20,361 nucleotides of DNA from a virus: IMG/VR virus record IMGVR_UViG_3300050130_000077, positions 1 through 20,361 of that record. One strand, 5' to 3'. Made by a program: the position numbers and the translations under genes. Below the pieces are notes generated by a model that worked only from the letters and a program-made list of their open reading frames with translations, was not told the DNA's origin and searched no databases. Shown here piece after piece: positions 5,265 to 12,073 of this stretch (positions are counted from its first letter, which is position 1; every line of letters starts with the position of its first letter).

Positions 5265-7066
5265 CGTGCCGCCTCTCCTCGCTGTGCCTGCCATGCTGCG
5301 TTCCGTGCCCGCTTCCGGGCTTCCACCGGGTCAAGGATCTCCGGGGCCGGCTCAGGTGCGTCCATGCCGCGCTCGGCCGCCCGCTCGTCGCAGTCGCCGG
5401 CGTGCGCGTGGATCTCGTACTGGCCGTCAGCAGCCTGCGCACAGGGGCCGCAGCAGTACAGCGCACCGAGGGACACCAGGCGGAGGCAGTCCGGCTTGCC
5501 GCACTTCCTGAAGTCCTGCACTGCGATGGCCCGGGCCTCAGCGGCTGCGAACTCTGCGTCCGGGCCGATCGCCGCGGCCTGCTCGGCCTTGCGCTTCGCC
5601 CATGCGATCCACGCCTGCGCGCCGTTCCCGTCCAAGAGCAGCTCCGCGAGGGCCTGGCTGGTGGCGTCCACCTGGTCATCGTGGGCGTCGTTCGGGAAGG
5701 CCGCGCACTCGGTTACGTACGCTTCCGTATCGAAGAGGGCGATCTCGGCAGCGGGCAAGAATGCGTTGCCGGCCTCGATGAACGGGGCGACCGCGGTAGC
5801 CCGCGCATACTTCGATTCGGTCGGCGTGATCGCGACGATGCCGGGAATCTTCGACTTCAGCGACGAGATCACGGCCGGGCCGTTCGCCTTGTTCTCGACG
5901 AGCTTTCGCGTTGCCTGCGGCCATCGCGCCACCATCGCCTGGAATGCGACCAGCGTGTCCGTGAAGCTCAGCCGCTTGCGTACCTGGTCGAGCAGGTAGA
6001 CGCTGGCGCCGCGGCGGCACCAGATCTGGCCTGCTACGTAGTCGCTTCCCTTGGTATCGGCAAAGGCCATGTCCCACGACGCGATTACCTCGTCGCACTC
6101 GTGGACGAGGTAAGCGTCCGGGCGGTCAGGATGCTGTGACCACAACGGCGTGCCGTAACGCCGCCACCATTGCCGCTGCCACACGTTCCCCGCATCGGGG
6201 GACGGACGACCCTGGTACAGGGCGGCGAACACGCGGGACCCGGCCTGGATCCGGATCTGCTCCCACTCGGCGACCGTCCGGCCCCGGGCGGACTGGAGCC
6301 ATTCGCCTGGCTCGCGGCCGAGCGGGTCGCTCTGGCCCTTGGCCGGGTCGTGGTCGGCGAGGGCGGGGATGTTGATGACGCGCCACCGGTGGCCGTCCTC
6401 GGCGGCGACGAGGCGGCCGGCCAGGTCGTCTTCGTGCCAGCGGGTGAGGATCACGATCACCGGGGCACCAGGGGCGAGGCGCGGGGCGCCGACCGAGCGC
6501 CACCACTCCCAGACCCGCTCGCGGTAGTAAGCCGACCCGGCCTGCTCGGCATCGGCGAACGGGTCGTCTATGGTCAGTGCGTCAAGCGGGCGGCCGGTCA
6601 GGCCCGATCCGATGCCGACGCAGACGACGCCGCCGCGGTGCCCCTCGAGCTGCCAGCGGCGGGCCGAGCCGTTGTCGCGGGCAATCCTCAGGCCAAGGTT
6701 GAGCGTGCCTTCGTCGCCGTTGAACGTGGTGATGGTGTTGCGGACCTCACGGCCGAAGCCCTCAGCGAGGGACTGCGCGTACGACGCGATGCCGAGCCGG
6801 AGTTCGGGGTTGCGCTCGAGCGCCCACAGCGAGCTGGTCTTCGTGACCCTGCTCGACTTGCCTTCCTGAGGTCCGATCGAGATGATCAGCCGCGCGCCGG
6901 GAGTCGTGTACGCCCAGGTGACTGCCTCGTCTATAAGGTCGAGCGCCGGGGTCTGCACGGTCGTGGGGTCGATGGCTACGGCGAGTTCGCCCGGTGTCTC
7001 CCATGTGCGCTCAACGGCCGGCGGGTCGAGCCTGTCGGCGAGTGAAGCAGCGAAATCAACCGTCAT
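5255..7066 (-). CDS. terL: Phage terminase large subunit with a C-terminal Cys-rich extension
   Basis: This 603-residue protein is the DNA-packaging motor ATPase and nuclease. Walker A-type loop: GPQEGKSS (65-72). Walker B: ALTIDDPF (163-170). Coupling motif: ILTRWHEDD (207-214), typical of the Terminase_6/TIGR01630-like group, as is SYAQSLAEGFGREVRN. The RNase H-like nuclease is marked by SWDMAFAD (D332), ENKANGP (391-397) and NDAHDDQVDA (459-468). After the nuclease, where most large terminases stop, comes about 120 more residues: a KCGKPDC...YCCGPC Cys cluster (C522, C527, C538, C539, C542) and HAGDCDERAAERG, which looks like a zinc-binding tail, perhaps for DNA or for contacts with the portal or small subunit. 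The ATG at 7066 follows a GGGCGGG. The next gene overlaps its end, so the packaging genes are coupled. Confidence 0.93.
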   Translation of the reverse strand: MTVDFAASLADRLDPPAVERTWETPGELAVAIDPTTVQTPALDLIDEAVTWAYTTPGARLIISIGPQEGKSSRVTKTSSLWALERNPELRLGIASYAQSLAEGFGREVRNTITTFNGDEGTLNLGLRIARDNGSARRWQLEGHRGGVVCVGIGSGLTGRPLDALTIDDPFADAEQAGSAYYRERVWEWWRSVGAPRLAPGAPVIVILTRWHEDDLAGRLVAAEDGHRWRVINIPALADHDPAKGQSDPLGREPGEWLQSARGRTVAEWEQIRIQAGSRVFAALYQGRPSPDAGNVWQRQWWRRYGTPLWSQHPDRPDAYLVHECDEVIASWDMAFADTKGSDYVAGQIWCRRGASVYLLDQVRKRLSFTDTLVAFQAMVARWPQATRKLVENKANGPAVISSLKSKIPGIVAITPTESKYARATAVAPFIEAGNAFLPAAEIALFDTEAYVTECAAFPNDAHDDQVDATSQALAELLLDGNGAQAWIAWAKRKAEQAAAIGPDAEFAAAEARAIAVQDFRKCGKPDCLRLVSLGALYCCGPCAQAADGQYEIHAHAGDCDERAAERGMDAPEPAPEILDPVEARKRARNAAWQAQRGEAARWR

Positions 7067-7117
7067 GCCCGCCCGATGTCACGCTCTGCTGATAGTTACC
7101 GGCTAGTACGGGTCTCG

Positions 7118-7134
7118 GCCCCGTCATCCGGGGC
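7118..7134. other. Inverted repeat in the gap before terL
   Basis: The 97-base gap upstream of the large terminase contains a perfect inverted repeat, GCCCCG-TCATC-CGGGGC, about 50 bases before the ATG. It has no U-tract and is unlikely to be a strong terminator. It could be an mRNA stem that sets terminase expression, or a protein or packaging site near the terminase genes. Nothing else is seen in the gap. Confidence 0.35.
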
Positions 7135-7163
7135 ACCTCTACCCGCCAGTAACATGAATTCGG

Positions 7164-7712
7164 TCACGCAACGCTACGGAGATGCCTCGCGAGACGGCCG
7201 CGGGCGTCTCGCTGCTGCTCGGCTGGCAGGCCCATCTCGCGGAAGGTGGCCGCCAGTGCATCACTGACGAGCCGCGCCTGCGTCTCCGTGATCTTCGCCA
7301 GCCGCTCCTCGATGTTCAGCTTCGCGATATCCACCAGCAGCCGCCCGCACCGGTCCATCGCCCGCTCGAGCACCGAGACCTCAGCGCGGAGCTGCTCCCC
7401 GCCTTCCTCGCTGCCGTAGCGCACCGACCGGAGGTTGTTGACCAGGCCGCCGATGGTCTCCTCGAGCGCCAGCGCACGGCCGGCCAGCCGCTGCAAGGCT
7501 TCGAGCGGGTCAGTGACGGGGGCCGCGTCGTACCTGTACAGCAGCCGCCGGGCTTCCTCGTTCAGCGCGGCGACACGGCCCGACGGGGTGCAGCCGCCAT
7601 GGTTCTTGCAGTTGCCGACGCCTTGGTGATCCGTGCCCTTGCCTGCGCCGTTGCCGCACGGCTTGCCCTCGCGGTTGGTGCCGCCGCACTTCGGGGCAGC
7701 TCCATGGCCCAT
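7164..7712 (-). CDS. HGG-motif zinc protein, putative small terminase subunit
   Basis: The 182-residue protein starts with a Cys/His cluster, KCGGTNREGKPCGNGAGKGT followed by NCKNHGGCTPSG (C9, C19, C35, H38, C41). This is the 'CGAKT..G.PC...G.GT.H.G.G.C..HGG.TP' zinc module that is widespread immediately upstream of large terminases in actinobacterial phages. The remainder is helical (ALQRLAGRALALEETIGGLV, LRAEVSVLERAMDRCGRLLV, KLNIEERLAKITETQARLV) and could form an oligomeric coiled ring, as small terminases do. Position directly before terL supports a role in recognising DNA for packaging. The family is recognised by motif; the small-terminase function is inferred. The ATG at 7712 has AAGGCGG about 7 bases upstream. 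Confidence 0.75.
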   Translation of the reverse strand: MGHGAAPKCGGTNREGKPCGNGAGKGTDHQGVGNCKNHGGCTPSGRVAALNEEARRLLYRYDAAPVTDPLEALQRLAGRALALEETIGGLVNNLRSVRYGSEEGGEQLRAEVSVLERAMDRCGRLLVDIAKLNIEERLAKITETQARLVSDALAATFREMGLPAEQQRDARGRLARHLRSVA

Positions 7713-7754
7713 GACGTCACCGCCTTGGTTCCATGGCCAAGCGTTTGCCCGGCA

Positions 7755-8057
7755 TCACCAGAATGAGCACCGGGCGGGCTCGTCCTGCACGATCTCGCCG
7801 CGGTAGGGGCCGGCTTCGTCCGCCTCCGGAGTACCGGCGGGATGGCCGCACGGCTCCAGCTCGTACAGGTCCGTCATGCTCCCCCGCACCGCGCCGAACG
7901 CGACGATACGGTCACCGGGAAGGTGCACGCCCTCGGTGTGGCAGAGCGTCCGGTCTGCGGTGAAGCCGAACCGGTGGTCGTCGTCCACGGCGTCGCAGCC
8001 GGCGAAGTCGCCGGTCGTGCCGCCTTCCCTGACCTTGGCGAGGGTGCAGAACTTCAC
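7755..8057 (-). CDS. Hypothetical protein (100 aa)
   Basis: The gene starts at GTG 8057 (MKFCTLAKVREGGTTGDF), with GGAG 8 bases upstream, and forms a GTGA overlap with the stop of the upstream ORF. The longer reading of this frame back to 8270 is Arg/Pro/Ala-rich and belongs to the overlapping gene's shadow. The product has DDDHRFGFTADRTLCHTEGV and HLPGDRIVAFGAVRGSMTDL, and a Cys-containing tail (LEPCGHPAG...ARCSFW). No family is recognised. It ends 42 bases before the putative small terminase. Confidence 0.65.
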   Translation of the reverse strand: MKFCTLAKVREGGTTGDFAGCDAVDDDHRFGFTADRTLCHTEGVHLPGDRIVAFGAVRGSMTDLYELEPCGHPAGTPEADEAGPYRGEIVQDEPARCSFW

Positions 8058-8329
8058 GGGCGCCGCTCCGTCATCGTGAACGCCGGGTGGTCCGGGGGCC
8101 GGTAGAGCAGCTTCCCTGACCAGGTGAAGACGGCTTCCTGCGGCGGGATGATGGTGTGGGTGTACGGCGGTCCGGGCGCTGGCTCGGCGAGCAGGCTGGC
8201 GAGGAACGCCCCGGCAGCCTCGGGCCAGAAATTGAGGCTGTTTTCCGGCCAGTCTTCGGGCAGGACCCATCCGGGCGGGGCTTCGAGCGGGCCGTCCGGG
8301 TACTGCCTGCCGGTGCTCTGGGTGCTAAC
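8054..8329 (-). CDS. Coding stretch without a standard start codon (about 91 aa)
   Basis: This frame is open from just after the TAG at 8341-8339 to a TGA at 8056-8054. It reads with good protein composition: YPDGPLEAPPGWVLPEDWPE, then AAGAFLASLLAEPAPGPPYT, then EAVFTWSGKLLYRPPDHPAF. Its TGA overlaps the GTG of the next gene as GTGA, the same coupling used throughout this operon, which strongly suggests a real gene. Yet no ATG, GTG or TTG occurs in frame until the last ten codons. The most natural start is GTT at 8329 (VSTQSTGRQ), placed 8 bases after an AGG; a GTG-to-GTT change would explain it. Other options are a non-standard start, readthrough of the upstream TAG (same frame), or a sequencing error. 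Function unknown. Confidence 0.55.
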   Translation of the reverse strand, partial: VSTQSTGRQYPDGPLEAPPGWVLPEDWPENSLNFWPEAAGAFLASLLAEPAPGPPYTHTIIPPQEAVFTWSGKLLYRPPDHPAFTMTERRP

Positions 8330-8338
8330 GCGGCCAGC

Positions 8339-8563
8339 CTAGCCTTCGGCCGCCTCTTGCGGAGCGGCCTGCGAGGCCACCAGGAACTGCCGGCGCGAAT
8401 CCCGGTCCAGCAGGCGGACGGCGCGCTTGGCTTCCTTGCCGCTCATCTTCAGCCCGGCCCCGATGTCCGCCCAGGAGGCTCCCGCTGCCCTGGTCTCAGC
8501 GATGAGACGGAGGCGCTGCATGGCGGAGCCGAGGGTGGCGGGCATGGCAGCGGGCGCGGTCAT
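8339..8563 (-). CDS. Small helix-turn-helix protein (74 aa)
   Basis: The ATG at 8563 overlaps the stop of the preceding gene as ATGA. The longer upstream reading of this frame (to 8842) is an Arg-rich shadow of that gene. The product contains MQRLRLIAETRAAGASWADI and GAGLKMSGKEAKRAVRLLDR. The SWADIGAGLKMSGKEAKRAV segment fits a helix-turn-helix like those of sigma region 4 or small terminase subunits. Its place a few genes upstream of terL means it could be a regulator or a DNA-recognition subunit of packaging. The call rests on motif shape only. Confidence 0.65.
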   Translation of the reverse strand: MTAPAAMPATLGSAMQRLRLIAETRAAGASWADIGAGLKMSGKEAKRAVRLLDRDSRRQFLVASQAAPQEAAEG

Positions 8564-8889
8564 CGCGGCCGCGATCCCGGCGCCCAGTTCGCGGCGGAAC
8601 GGCGGCGTTCCCGGTCCAGCAGCTGCGGCAGGACGCGGCCAAGGCGCACGGTGAACTCGGCGTCCGTCTCGGGCTGCACGACGGCCATGTCCAGGTGCGG
8701 GACGACGAGCACCTTGACCTCGGGGGCGTTCTCGGCCAGCCACCACGCGGCGTACTCCTGCATCTCGCCGGCCTGGTCCGGGGTCCAGCCTTCGGGGCAG
8801 CGCAGGATCAGCGTCTCGCCGGGCTTCACGACGGTGACGCACTCGCGGAGTAGCTGCCGGATCTCGTCCGGGCTCAGCTCAGGTGCCAC
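8560..8889 (-). CDS. Conserved phage-type protein of unknown function (109 aa)
   Basis: The gene starts at GTG 8889, directly after the TGA of the preceding tiny gene. The protein is rich in recognisable text: ELSPDEIRQLLRECVTVVKP, GETLILRCPEGWTPDQAGEM, EYAAWWLAENAPEVKVLVVP. From memory this LRCPEGWTPxQ...WWLxENAPxVKVLVVPH pattern recurs in actinobacterial phages, always as a short protein of unknown role. It has an alpha/beta look with a strand (TLILRC), a helix (QAGEMQEYAAWWL) and a strand (VKVLVVPH). The ATGA overlap with the HTH gene downstream implies coupled translation. Confidence 0.8.
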   Translation of the reverse strand: MAPELSPDEIRQLLRECVTVVKPGETLILRCPEGWTPDQAGEMQEYAAWWLAENAPEVKVLVVPHLDMAVVQPETDAEFTVRLGRVLPQLLDRERRRSAANWAPGSRPR

Positions 8890-8988
8890 TCAGTCCCCCT
8901 GTCCCGCGCAGCACCGGCAGTCCCGGCTGGTGCACCGCTCGTGCTTGTCGCGCTCGCACTGCGGGCACACCCAGTCATCGGCGGGCAC
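8890..8988 (-). CDS. Tiny Cys-rich zinc-finger-like protein (32 aa)
   Basis: The gene starts at GTG 8988, two bases after the previous stop, and its TGA abuts the next GTG. The product has six Cys and one His in 32 residues: DDWVCPQCERDKHERC, then DCRCC. The CxxC...HxxC...CxCC layout suggests one compact zinc site. It is too short for most gene finders, but codon use and exact end-to-end packing with its neighbours support it. Function unknown; perhaps a protein-interaction or nucleic-acid-binding microprotein. Confidence 0.65.
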   Translation of the reverse strand: MPADDWVCPQCERDKHERCTSRDCRCCAGQGD

Positions 8989-8990
8989 GG

Positions 8991-9122
8991 CTACGCCCGG
9001 CCCCCTCCGCCGGGCGTGGCCGGCGACGGGGCGGGCTGGAGGACGTCGACGGTGACCGACGCGGTAGCCACCAGGCCGGCCTTGTCGGTCACCGTCGCCG
9101 TGATCGTGAGGGTGGCGCTCAT
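8991..9122 (-). CDS. Short Ig-like/beta-strand companion protein (43 aa)
   Basis: The ATG at 9122 overlaps the stop of the 9119-9445 gene as ATGA. The product, MSATLTITATVTDKAGLVAT and ASVTVDVLQPAP, ends in a Pro/Gly tail. It repeats the style of the preceding protein (alternating Thr/Val strands, TDKAG against TDAAG) and looks like the last strands of an Ig-like domain made as a separate chain. The two could pair to complete one fold, perhaps as a virion surface decoration. The role is inferred. Confidence 0.6.
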   Translation of the reverse strand: MSATLTITATVTDKAGLVATASVTVDVLQPAPSPATPGGGGRA

Positions 9123-9445
9123 GCCGCGGCGGGAGGCGTCCCGATCGTGGCGGTCAGCACCGCGACGCCGGCGGCGTTGGATACCTGGGTGTAGGCATCA
9201 CCGAAATTGTCCGTGACGCCGATCGTCATCGGCTGCTGCTCGGAGGTGTTCACCGTGACCGACAGGTCGGCGTTGATGCTGTTGCCGGCCGCATCGGTGG
9301 CCGAGGCGACGATCGACAGGGTGACCGGGGCGGAGGTGGAATCAGAGTAGGTCGCGGTGAGAGTCAGGACATCGCCGACGCTGTAGGTCGCCTTGTCGGC
9401 GGCGAGGGTGAGGGTCGGGGCGACAGCGGGCGCGGGGGTGGTCAT
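9119..9445 (-). CDS. Ig-like domain protein (108 aa)
   Basis: After a short Pro/Ala leader, the protein has repeated beta strands: TLTLAADKATYSVGDVLTLT, then APVTLSIVASATDAAGNS, then MTIGVTDNFGDAYTQVSNAA. The 'DKxTYxVGDxxTLTxTYSDS' pattern is characteristic of bacterial and phage Ig-like domains used in surface or virion decoration. No signal peptide is seen, as expected for a phage structural protein. The ATG has AGGAG 7 bases upstream (CTAGGAGCCCCCCATG), one of the best ribosome sites in the window. About 100 bases without a gene precede it, which may hold a promoter, though no clear -10/-35 pair is visible. Confidence 0.75.
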   Translation of the reverse strand: MTTPAPAVAPTLTLAADKATYSVGDVLTLTATYSDSTSAPVTLSIVASATDAAGNSINADLSVTVNTSEQQPMTIGVTDNFGDAYTQVSNAAGVAVLTATIGTPPAAA

Positions 9446-9549
9446 GGGGGGCTCCTAGCTGGGGGTTTCGTGGTTGCTGCGATACCGGGCGCGAGATGGG
9501 CGGCCGGGATGTCTTCGGGGCGGGCGGCCAGAACGCGGCGAACTTAGGG

Positions 9550-10656
9550 TCAGGCCGCTATGTCCTGCCGGCGGGCGCCGTTCGCCATGCGCTCGCCACG
9601 CTGCCGGGTCTCGATGTCGGCCCGCGCGACGTCGCGGAGCCGGTACTTCGGCCGCCCCCGGCTGTCGCGGATCTCCCGCCCGTTCTTGTCCGTGGCCACC
9701 GGAAGGTAGCCGCGGTCCCGCCAGTTGCAGATGGCCGGGACGGACACGTGCGCGTACTCCGCCGCCTGGGTCGCCGTGATCAGGGCGTCCATGTCGAACG
9801 TGGGGGCGTCCAAGCATCCTCCCCCGGGCATGAAGAAAGCCCCCGGAATCCGGGGGCCCGTGGTGCTTGCGGGACGCCTGCGAACATGGCTGTCCGGGAG
9901 ACAGGTTAACCCGTGAAGCTGCCCGCCGGCAAGTAACGCCACGCGCTTCTGCTCGGCGGCGAGCCGTTCCACTTCAGCGTCGTACTCGGCCAGCGAGAGG
10001 ATGCGGTTGCAGACCGGATTCGCGCAGGTGACCTGCTGTTCGCCTTCGGTCCAGATCAGGGTCGCGTACTTGCAGGACGGGCAGCGCAGCGGCTTGCGAA
10101 CCGTCCTGACCCCGGCCTTGGTGCTGCCGGTGAACTCACGGTGCCACTGCAAGATCTCCAGCCCGAAGTCCGCGGCGACACCGGAGCGGAGGACACCGTT
10201 CAGGTGGTGCATCAGCCACGCGATGCATGTCGTCTCGGCGGATGCGAGTTCGCCACGGGGCGGCGGAGACGGCCAGCGGCGCAGGTTCCGGTATACGCGC
10301 TCCCAGCTGATCAGCATCGAGGCTAGCTCGTCCTCGTCGTCGCCCGCCTGCGACGGAGACTGGGCCTCGTCGGAGGATCCGGAGACGCGCTCGGCCGCGT
10401 CGGACTGCTTCTGGCCGTCGGCCGGGGCTTTCCTCAGGGCGATGAGGTCATCGAGCTGGACAAGCCGCTCGCGGATACTCGACGCGCACGCGCCGCACCA
10501 GACGGGATCGCCTGGCCACGGCACGACCTCGGGCGGCTCCGGGCGGGACTGCGACGAGTCGAGCGGGTCGTAATCGGCGAGGGCCTGACGGTGGGCGTCG
10601 CGGGCTTCCCTGAACCTGCGGTTGCACGGGCCCGGACAGGCTTCCTCGCTGCTCAT
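9550..10656 (-). CDS. Zinc-binding protein apparently fused to a MerR/excisionase-like HTH protein (368 aa)
   Basis: I place the start at ATG 10656 (MSSEEACPGPCNRRFREARD); the longer frame upstream is non-coding in character. The first part has CPGPC (7-11), VWCGACASSIRERLVQLDDL (C54, C57) and a zinc ribbon CPSC...CANPVC (192-216), with an acidic Ser/Asp-rich linker between. Proteins of this plan are familiar from actinobacterial phages and elements. The last 80 residues (ITATQAAEYAHVSVPAICNW then RDRGYLPV...KYRLRDVARA) form a MerR/excisionase-type winged HTH. Between them, residues about 240-288 are unstructured and are encoded over a textbook terminator (9832-9857). A one-base shift near 9930 would end the first gene at a TAA (9908-9906) just before the terminator, leaving the HTH gene to start at ATG 9831 or 9792. 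Two original genes are therefore likely. Confidence 0.7.
   Translation of the reverse strand: MSSEEACPGPCNRRFREARDAHRQALADYDPLDSSQSRPEPPEVVPWPGDPVWCGACASSIRERLVQLDDLIALRKAPADGQKQSDAAERVSGSSDEAQSPSQAGDDEDELASMLISWERVYRNLRRWPSPPPRGELASAETTCIAWLMHHLNGVLRSGVAADFGLEILQWHREFTGSTKAGVRTVRKPLRCPSCKYATLIWTEGEQQVTCANPVCNRILSLAEYDAEVERLAAEQKRVALLAGGQLHGLTCLPDSHVRRRPASTTGPRIPGAFFMPGGGCLDAPTFDMDALITATQAAEYAHVSVPAICNWRDRGYLPVATDKNGREIRDSRGRPKYRLRDVARADIETRQRGERMANGARRQDIAA
9832..9857 (-). terminator. Intrinsic terminator lying inside an open reading frame
   Basis: On the minus strand the sequence is GCCCCCGG-ATT-CCGGGGGC followed at once by TTTCTTC. This is a perfect 8-bp GC stem with a 3-base loop and a U-rich tail, the strongest terminator-like element in the window. 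It sits in the middle of the 10656-9550 frame, where it encodes GPRIPGAFF. It should stop transcription after the zinc-binding part unless readthrough or antitermination occurs. Confidence 0.75.
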
Positions 10657-10708
10657 GGCGCAATGATGGAGTACCGGGACCGATGGTGCCAACGCGGCCC
10701 GCCCCGGG

Positions 10709-10930
10709 TCATGCCGCGAGCCGGATCTCAGCCTGTTGACGGTCCGGTCTGCTGCCGTGCCTAGGGTCCTGGTCTTCGCTGCTGCTATCGGGGGCCTCAT
10801 CGTCGACGGGCAGCCCGCCTTGCTCCTGGCGGATCGCATTATCCGGCTCCTCTCCGGCATACAGGCGCAGCAGGACGGGGAGCACGACGAGGATGGCGGC
10901 AGCGGCGATCCAGGGAAGCCAGGCAGGCAT
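10709..10930 (-). CDS. Small membrane protein (73 aa)
   Basis: The protein has one clear N-terminal transmembrane helix (MPAWLPWIAAAAILVVLPVL to about residue 22). A charged, probably cytoplasmic tail rich in Asp, Glu, Gln and Ser follows (DNAIRQEQGG...EDQDPRHGSR). Nothing identifies a function; a holin-like or accessory membrane role is possible but unsupported. The ribosome site is poor. The 100-base gap upstream (10931-11030) holds a TAGGAT that could be a -10 box on the minus strand, without a convincing -35. Confidence 0.6.
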   Translation of the reverse strand: MPAWLPWIAAAAILVVLPVLLRLYAGEEPDNAIRQEQGGLPVDDEAPDSSSEDQDPRHGSRPDRQQAEIRLAA

Positions 10931-11030
10931 AGCTGTAGCAGGAACCGTTCAGAAGTTGGGGCTTGACCAGCGGAAAGGGGCGGCCGGAGGGCCTGCCTAA
11001 TCCTATCGGTTCCGCCCGCGCCTGATGACC

Positions 11031-11477
11031 TCAGTGCCCCCCTAGCGCCTTCCAGATCTTCCTGGTCCCCGAGGCCTTGATGGCGGCGGAGACCTGGCGG
11101 CCGGCTCGTTCCTTACGCGCAGCGAATTCCGGCGAGGCCTCGGCCGCCTCGGCCTCCCGCAGGCGCCACAGCCGCATGGGCGCGGCGCTCTTGTAGTGCG
11201 GATTGTCGACCCGCAGAGCCGGCTCTCCCAGGAGGTCGCGGATCATCGCCTCAGTCCAGCCGCGTTCCCTCAGTCCGGGGGCAGCGATGCACTCCGCTGC
11301 TGCCGCGATCTCCGGCCACCGGGCGCGGATCTTATCTGCTGCTGCGGCCGACCAGCGACTGCGGGCCCGGTCAGGCTCCGGCAGCAGGCCAAAGTCGCGG
11401 GCCCGGTCTACCTGGCCGTAGAACGCACCGAGGTAGTCGGCTAGCTGGCGGGGGCCGTAATCAGGCCGGGCTGTCAC
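11031..11477 (-). CDS. HTH-type conserved element protein (148 aa)
   Basis: The start is GTG 11477 with GGAAGG 6 bases upstream, overlapping the preceding stop by 17 bases. The N-terminus (YGPRQLADYLGAFYGQVDRA, RDFGLLPEPDRARSRWS) resembles an HTH domain in which a helix pair contacts DNA and W42 begins the wing. The middle reads ERGWTEAMIRDLLGEPALRV, then NPHYKSAAPMRLWRLREAEA, followed by a charged helix. From memory, this WTxAMxRDLLGEPD...NPHYxSAAPMRLY pattern is common in Streptomyces integrative elements and phages with no assigned function. The HTH part is inferred. Confidence 0.75.
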   Translation of the reverse strand: MTARPDYGPRQLADYLGAFYGQVDRARDFGLLPEPDRARSRWSAAAADKIRARWPEIAAAAECIAAPGLRERGWTEAMIRDLLGEPALRVDNPHYKSAAPMRLWRLREAEAAEASPEFAARKERAGRQVSAAIKASGTRKIWKALGGH

Positions 11478-11652
11478 CCTGCACCTTCCCTGTCAGCAGC
11501 GCCAGCAGGGTCGGGTCAGTCGCCTGACTTGTCCCCTCGCCGTAGTGCACGAAGGCCCAGTTGTCGTTGACGGACGTGATCACGCCCTCTTCCCCGGTGG
11601 GCAGGTACACCACGCCGTGGCCGATGTGACCGCGGCACTGGTCAATCGTCAT
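11461..11652 (-). CDS. Small conserved beta protein (63 aa)
   Basis: I chose ATG 11652 over the ATG at 11661 because GGGAGG is 9 bases upstream of the former and abuts the latter. The product (GHIGHGVVYLPTGEEGVITS followed by VNDNWAFVHYGEGTSQAT) is an SH3-like small beta barrel pattern: 'GVVY...GEEGVITSVND.WVFVRYG'. Proteins of this form are frequent in actinobacterial phages and are of unknown role. It overlaps the upstream stop by 11 bases and the downstream start by 17 bases, so the three genes are probably co-translated. Confidence 0.75.
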   Translation of the reverse strand: MTIDQCRGHIGHGVVYLPTGEEGVITSVNDNWAFVHYGEGTSQATDPTLLALLTGKVQGDSPA

Positions 11653-12073
11653 CGCTGCCATCCTCCCGCGCCGCCAGGTTCGTGGTCACCCCGGCCGCGT
11701 ACTTCAGGTCCGCCCCGAGATGCTCAGCCGACAGCCTCGCAGCGTCCGCCCTCATCCGCAGCGCGATCACGGCCATGGCGGTTGCGGCCCGGTCCCCGGA
11801 TACGACCCGGAGTCTCCCCGCAGCAGCCCGGCGCTCGTACCAGGAGGCGATCTGGTCCAGGAGCTGAGGCATGCGCTCCGCGGCCGACTCCAGGTAGCGG
11901 AAAAGCTGATCACCCTCAGCCGGGAACTCCAGGGCCTCAGGGTGGCGGGTCAGGTGATTCAGCGCGCGGATTATCTCGGCGGCGGCCTCAGCGAGCTCAA
12001 GCACGTACCCAGGGGAAGGCGGCGCGTCGATGTTGATGGCGACGGTGTAAGGCTGCCGGTCTTCGTCGGTCAC
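11642..12073 (-). CDS. Helical conserved protein of AICE/phage type (143 aa)
   Basis: The start is GTG 12073 (MTDEDRQPYTVAINIDAPPS), with GAGGA 5 bases upstream. It shares a GTGA with the TGA of the HicA-like frame, showing that the two are separate genes. The single long frame to 12292 joins them only because of a frameshift. The product has a hydrophobic helix (GYVLELAEAAAEIIRALNHL) and the segment RYLESAAERMPQLLDQIASW followed by YERRAAAGRL, then a second helix pair. The 'AExLPQLLxQLxxWxxxxLAAGRL' segment is one I recall from genes close to transfer regions of Streptomyces elements. Function unknown. Confidence 0.75.
   Translation of the reverse strand: MTDEDRQPYTVAINIDAPPSPGYVLELAEAAAEIIRALNHLTRHPEALEFPAEGDQLFRYLESAAERMPQLLDQIASWYERRAAAGRLRVVSGDRAATAMAVIALRMRADAARLSAEHLGADLKYAAGVTTNLAAREDGSDDD

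Noticed and set aside
4056-5999. 647-codon plus-strand ORF
   Set aside because: It runs across the boundaries of five minus-strand frames, including terL, has no recognisable motif and is rich in Arg, His, Pro and Ala. It is a shadow of GC-rich coding DNA.
8563-8842. N-terminal extension of the HTH gene (ORF up to 8842)
   Set aside because: The extension is Arg/Pro/Ala noise overlapping the well-supported 8560-8889 gene; the ATGA overlap at 8563 gives the natural start.
9455-9817. Minus-strand ORF starting MLGRPHVRHG
   Set aside because: It has a good GGAGG before its ATG but a Gly/Arg/His/Pro-rich product, while the overlapping frame encodes a clear HTH.
10931-11030. Promoter for the small membrane gene
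   Set aside because: A TAGGAT -10-like box is present on the minus strand but no -35 of reasonable quality lies 16-18 bases upstream, so it is mentioned only in the gene entry.
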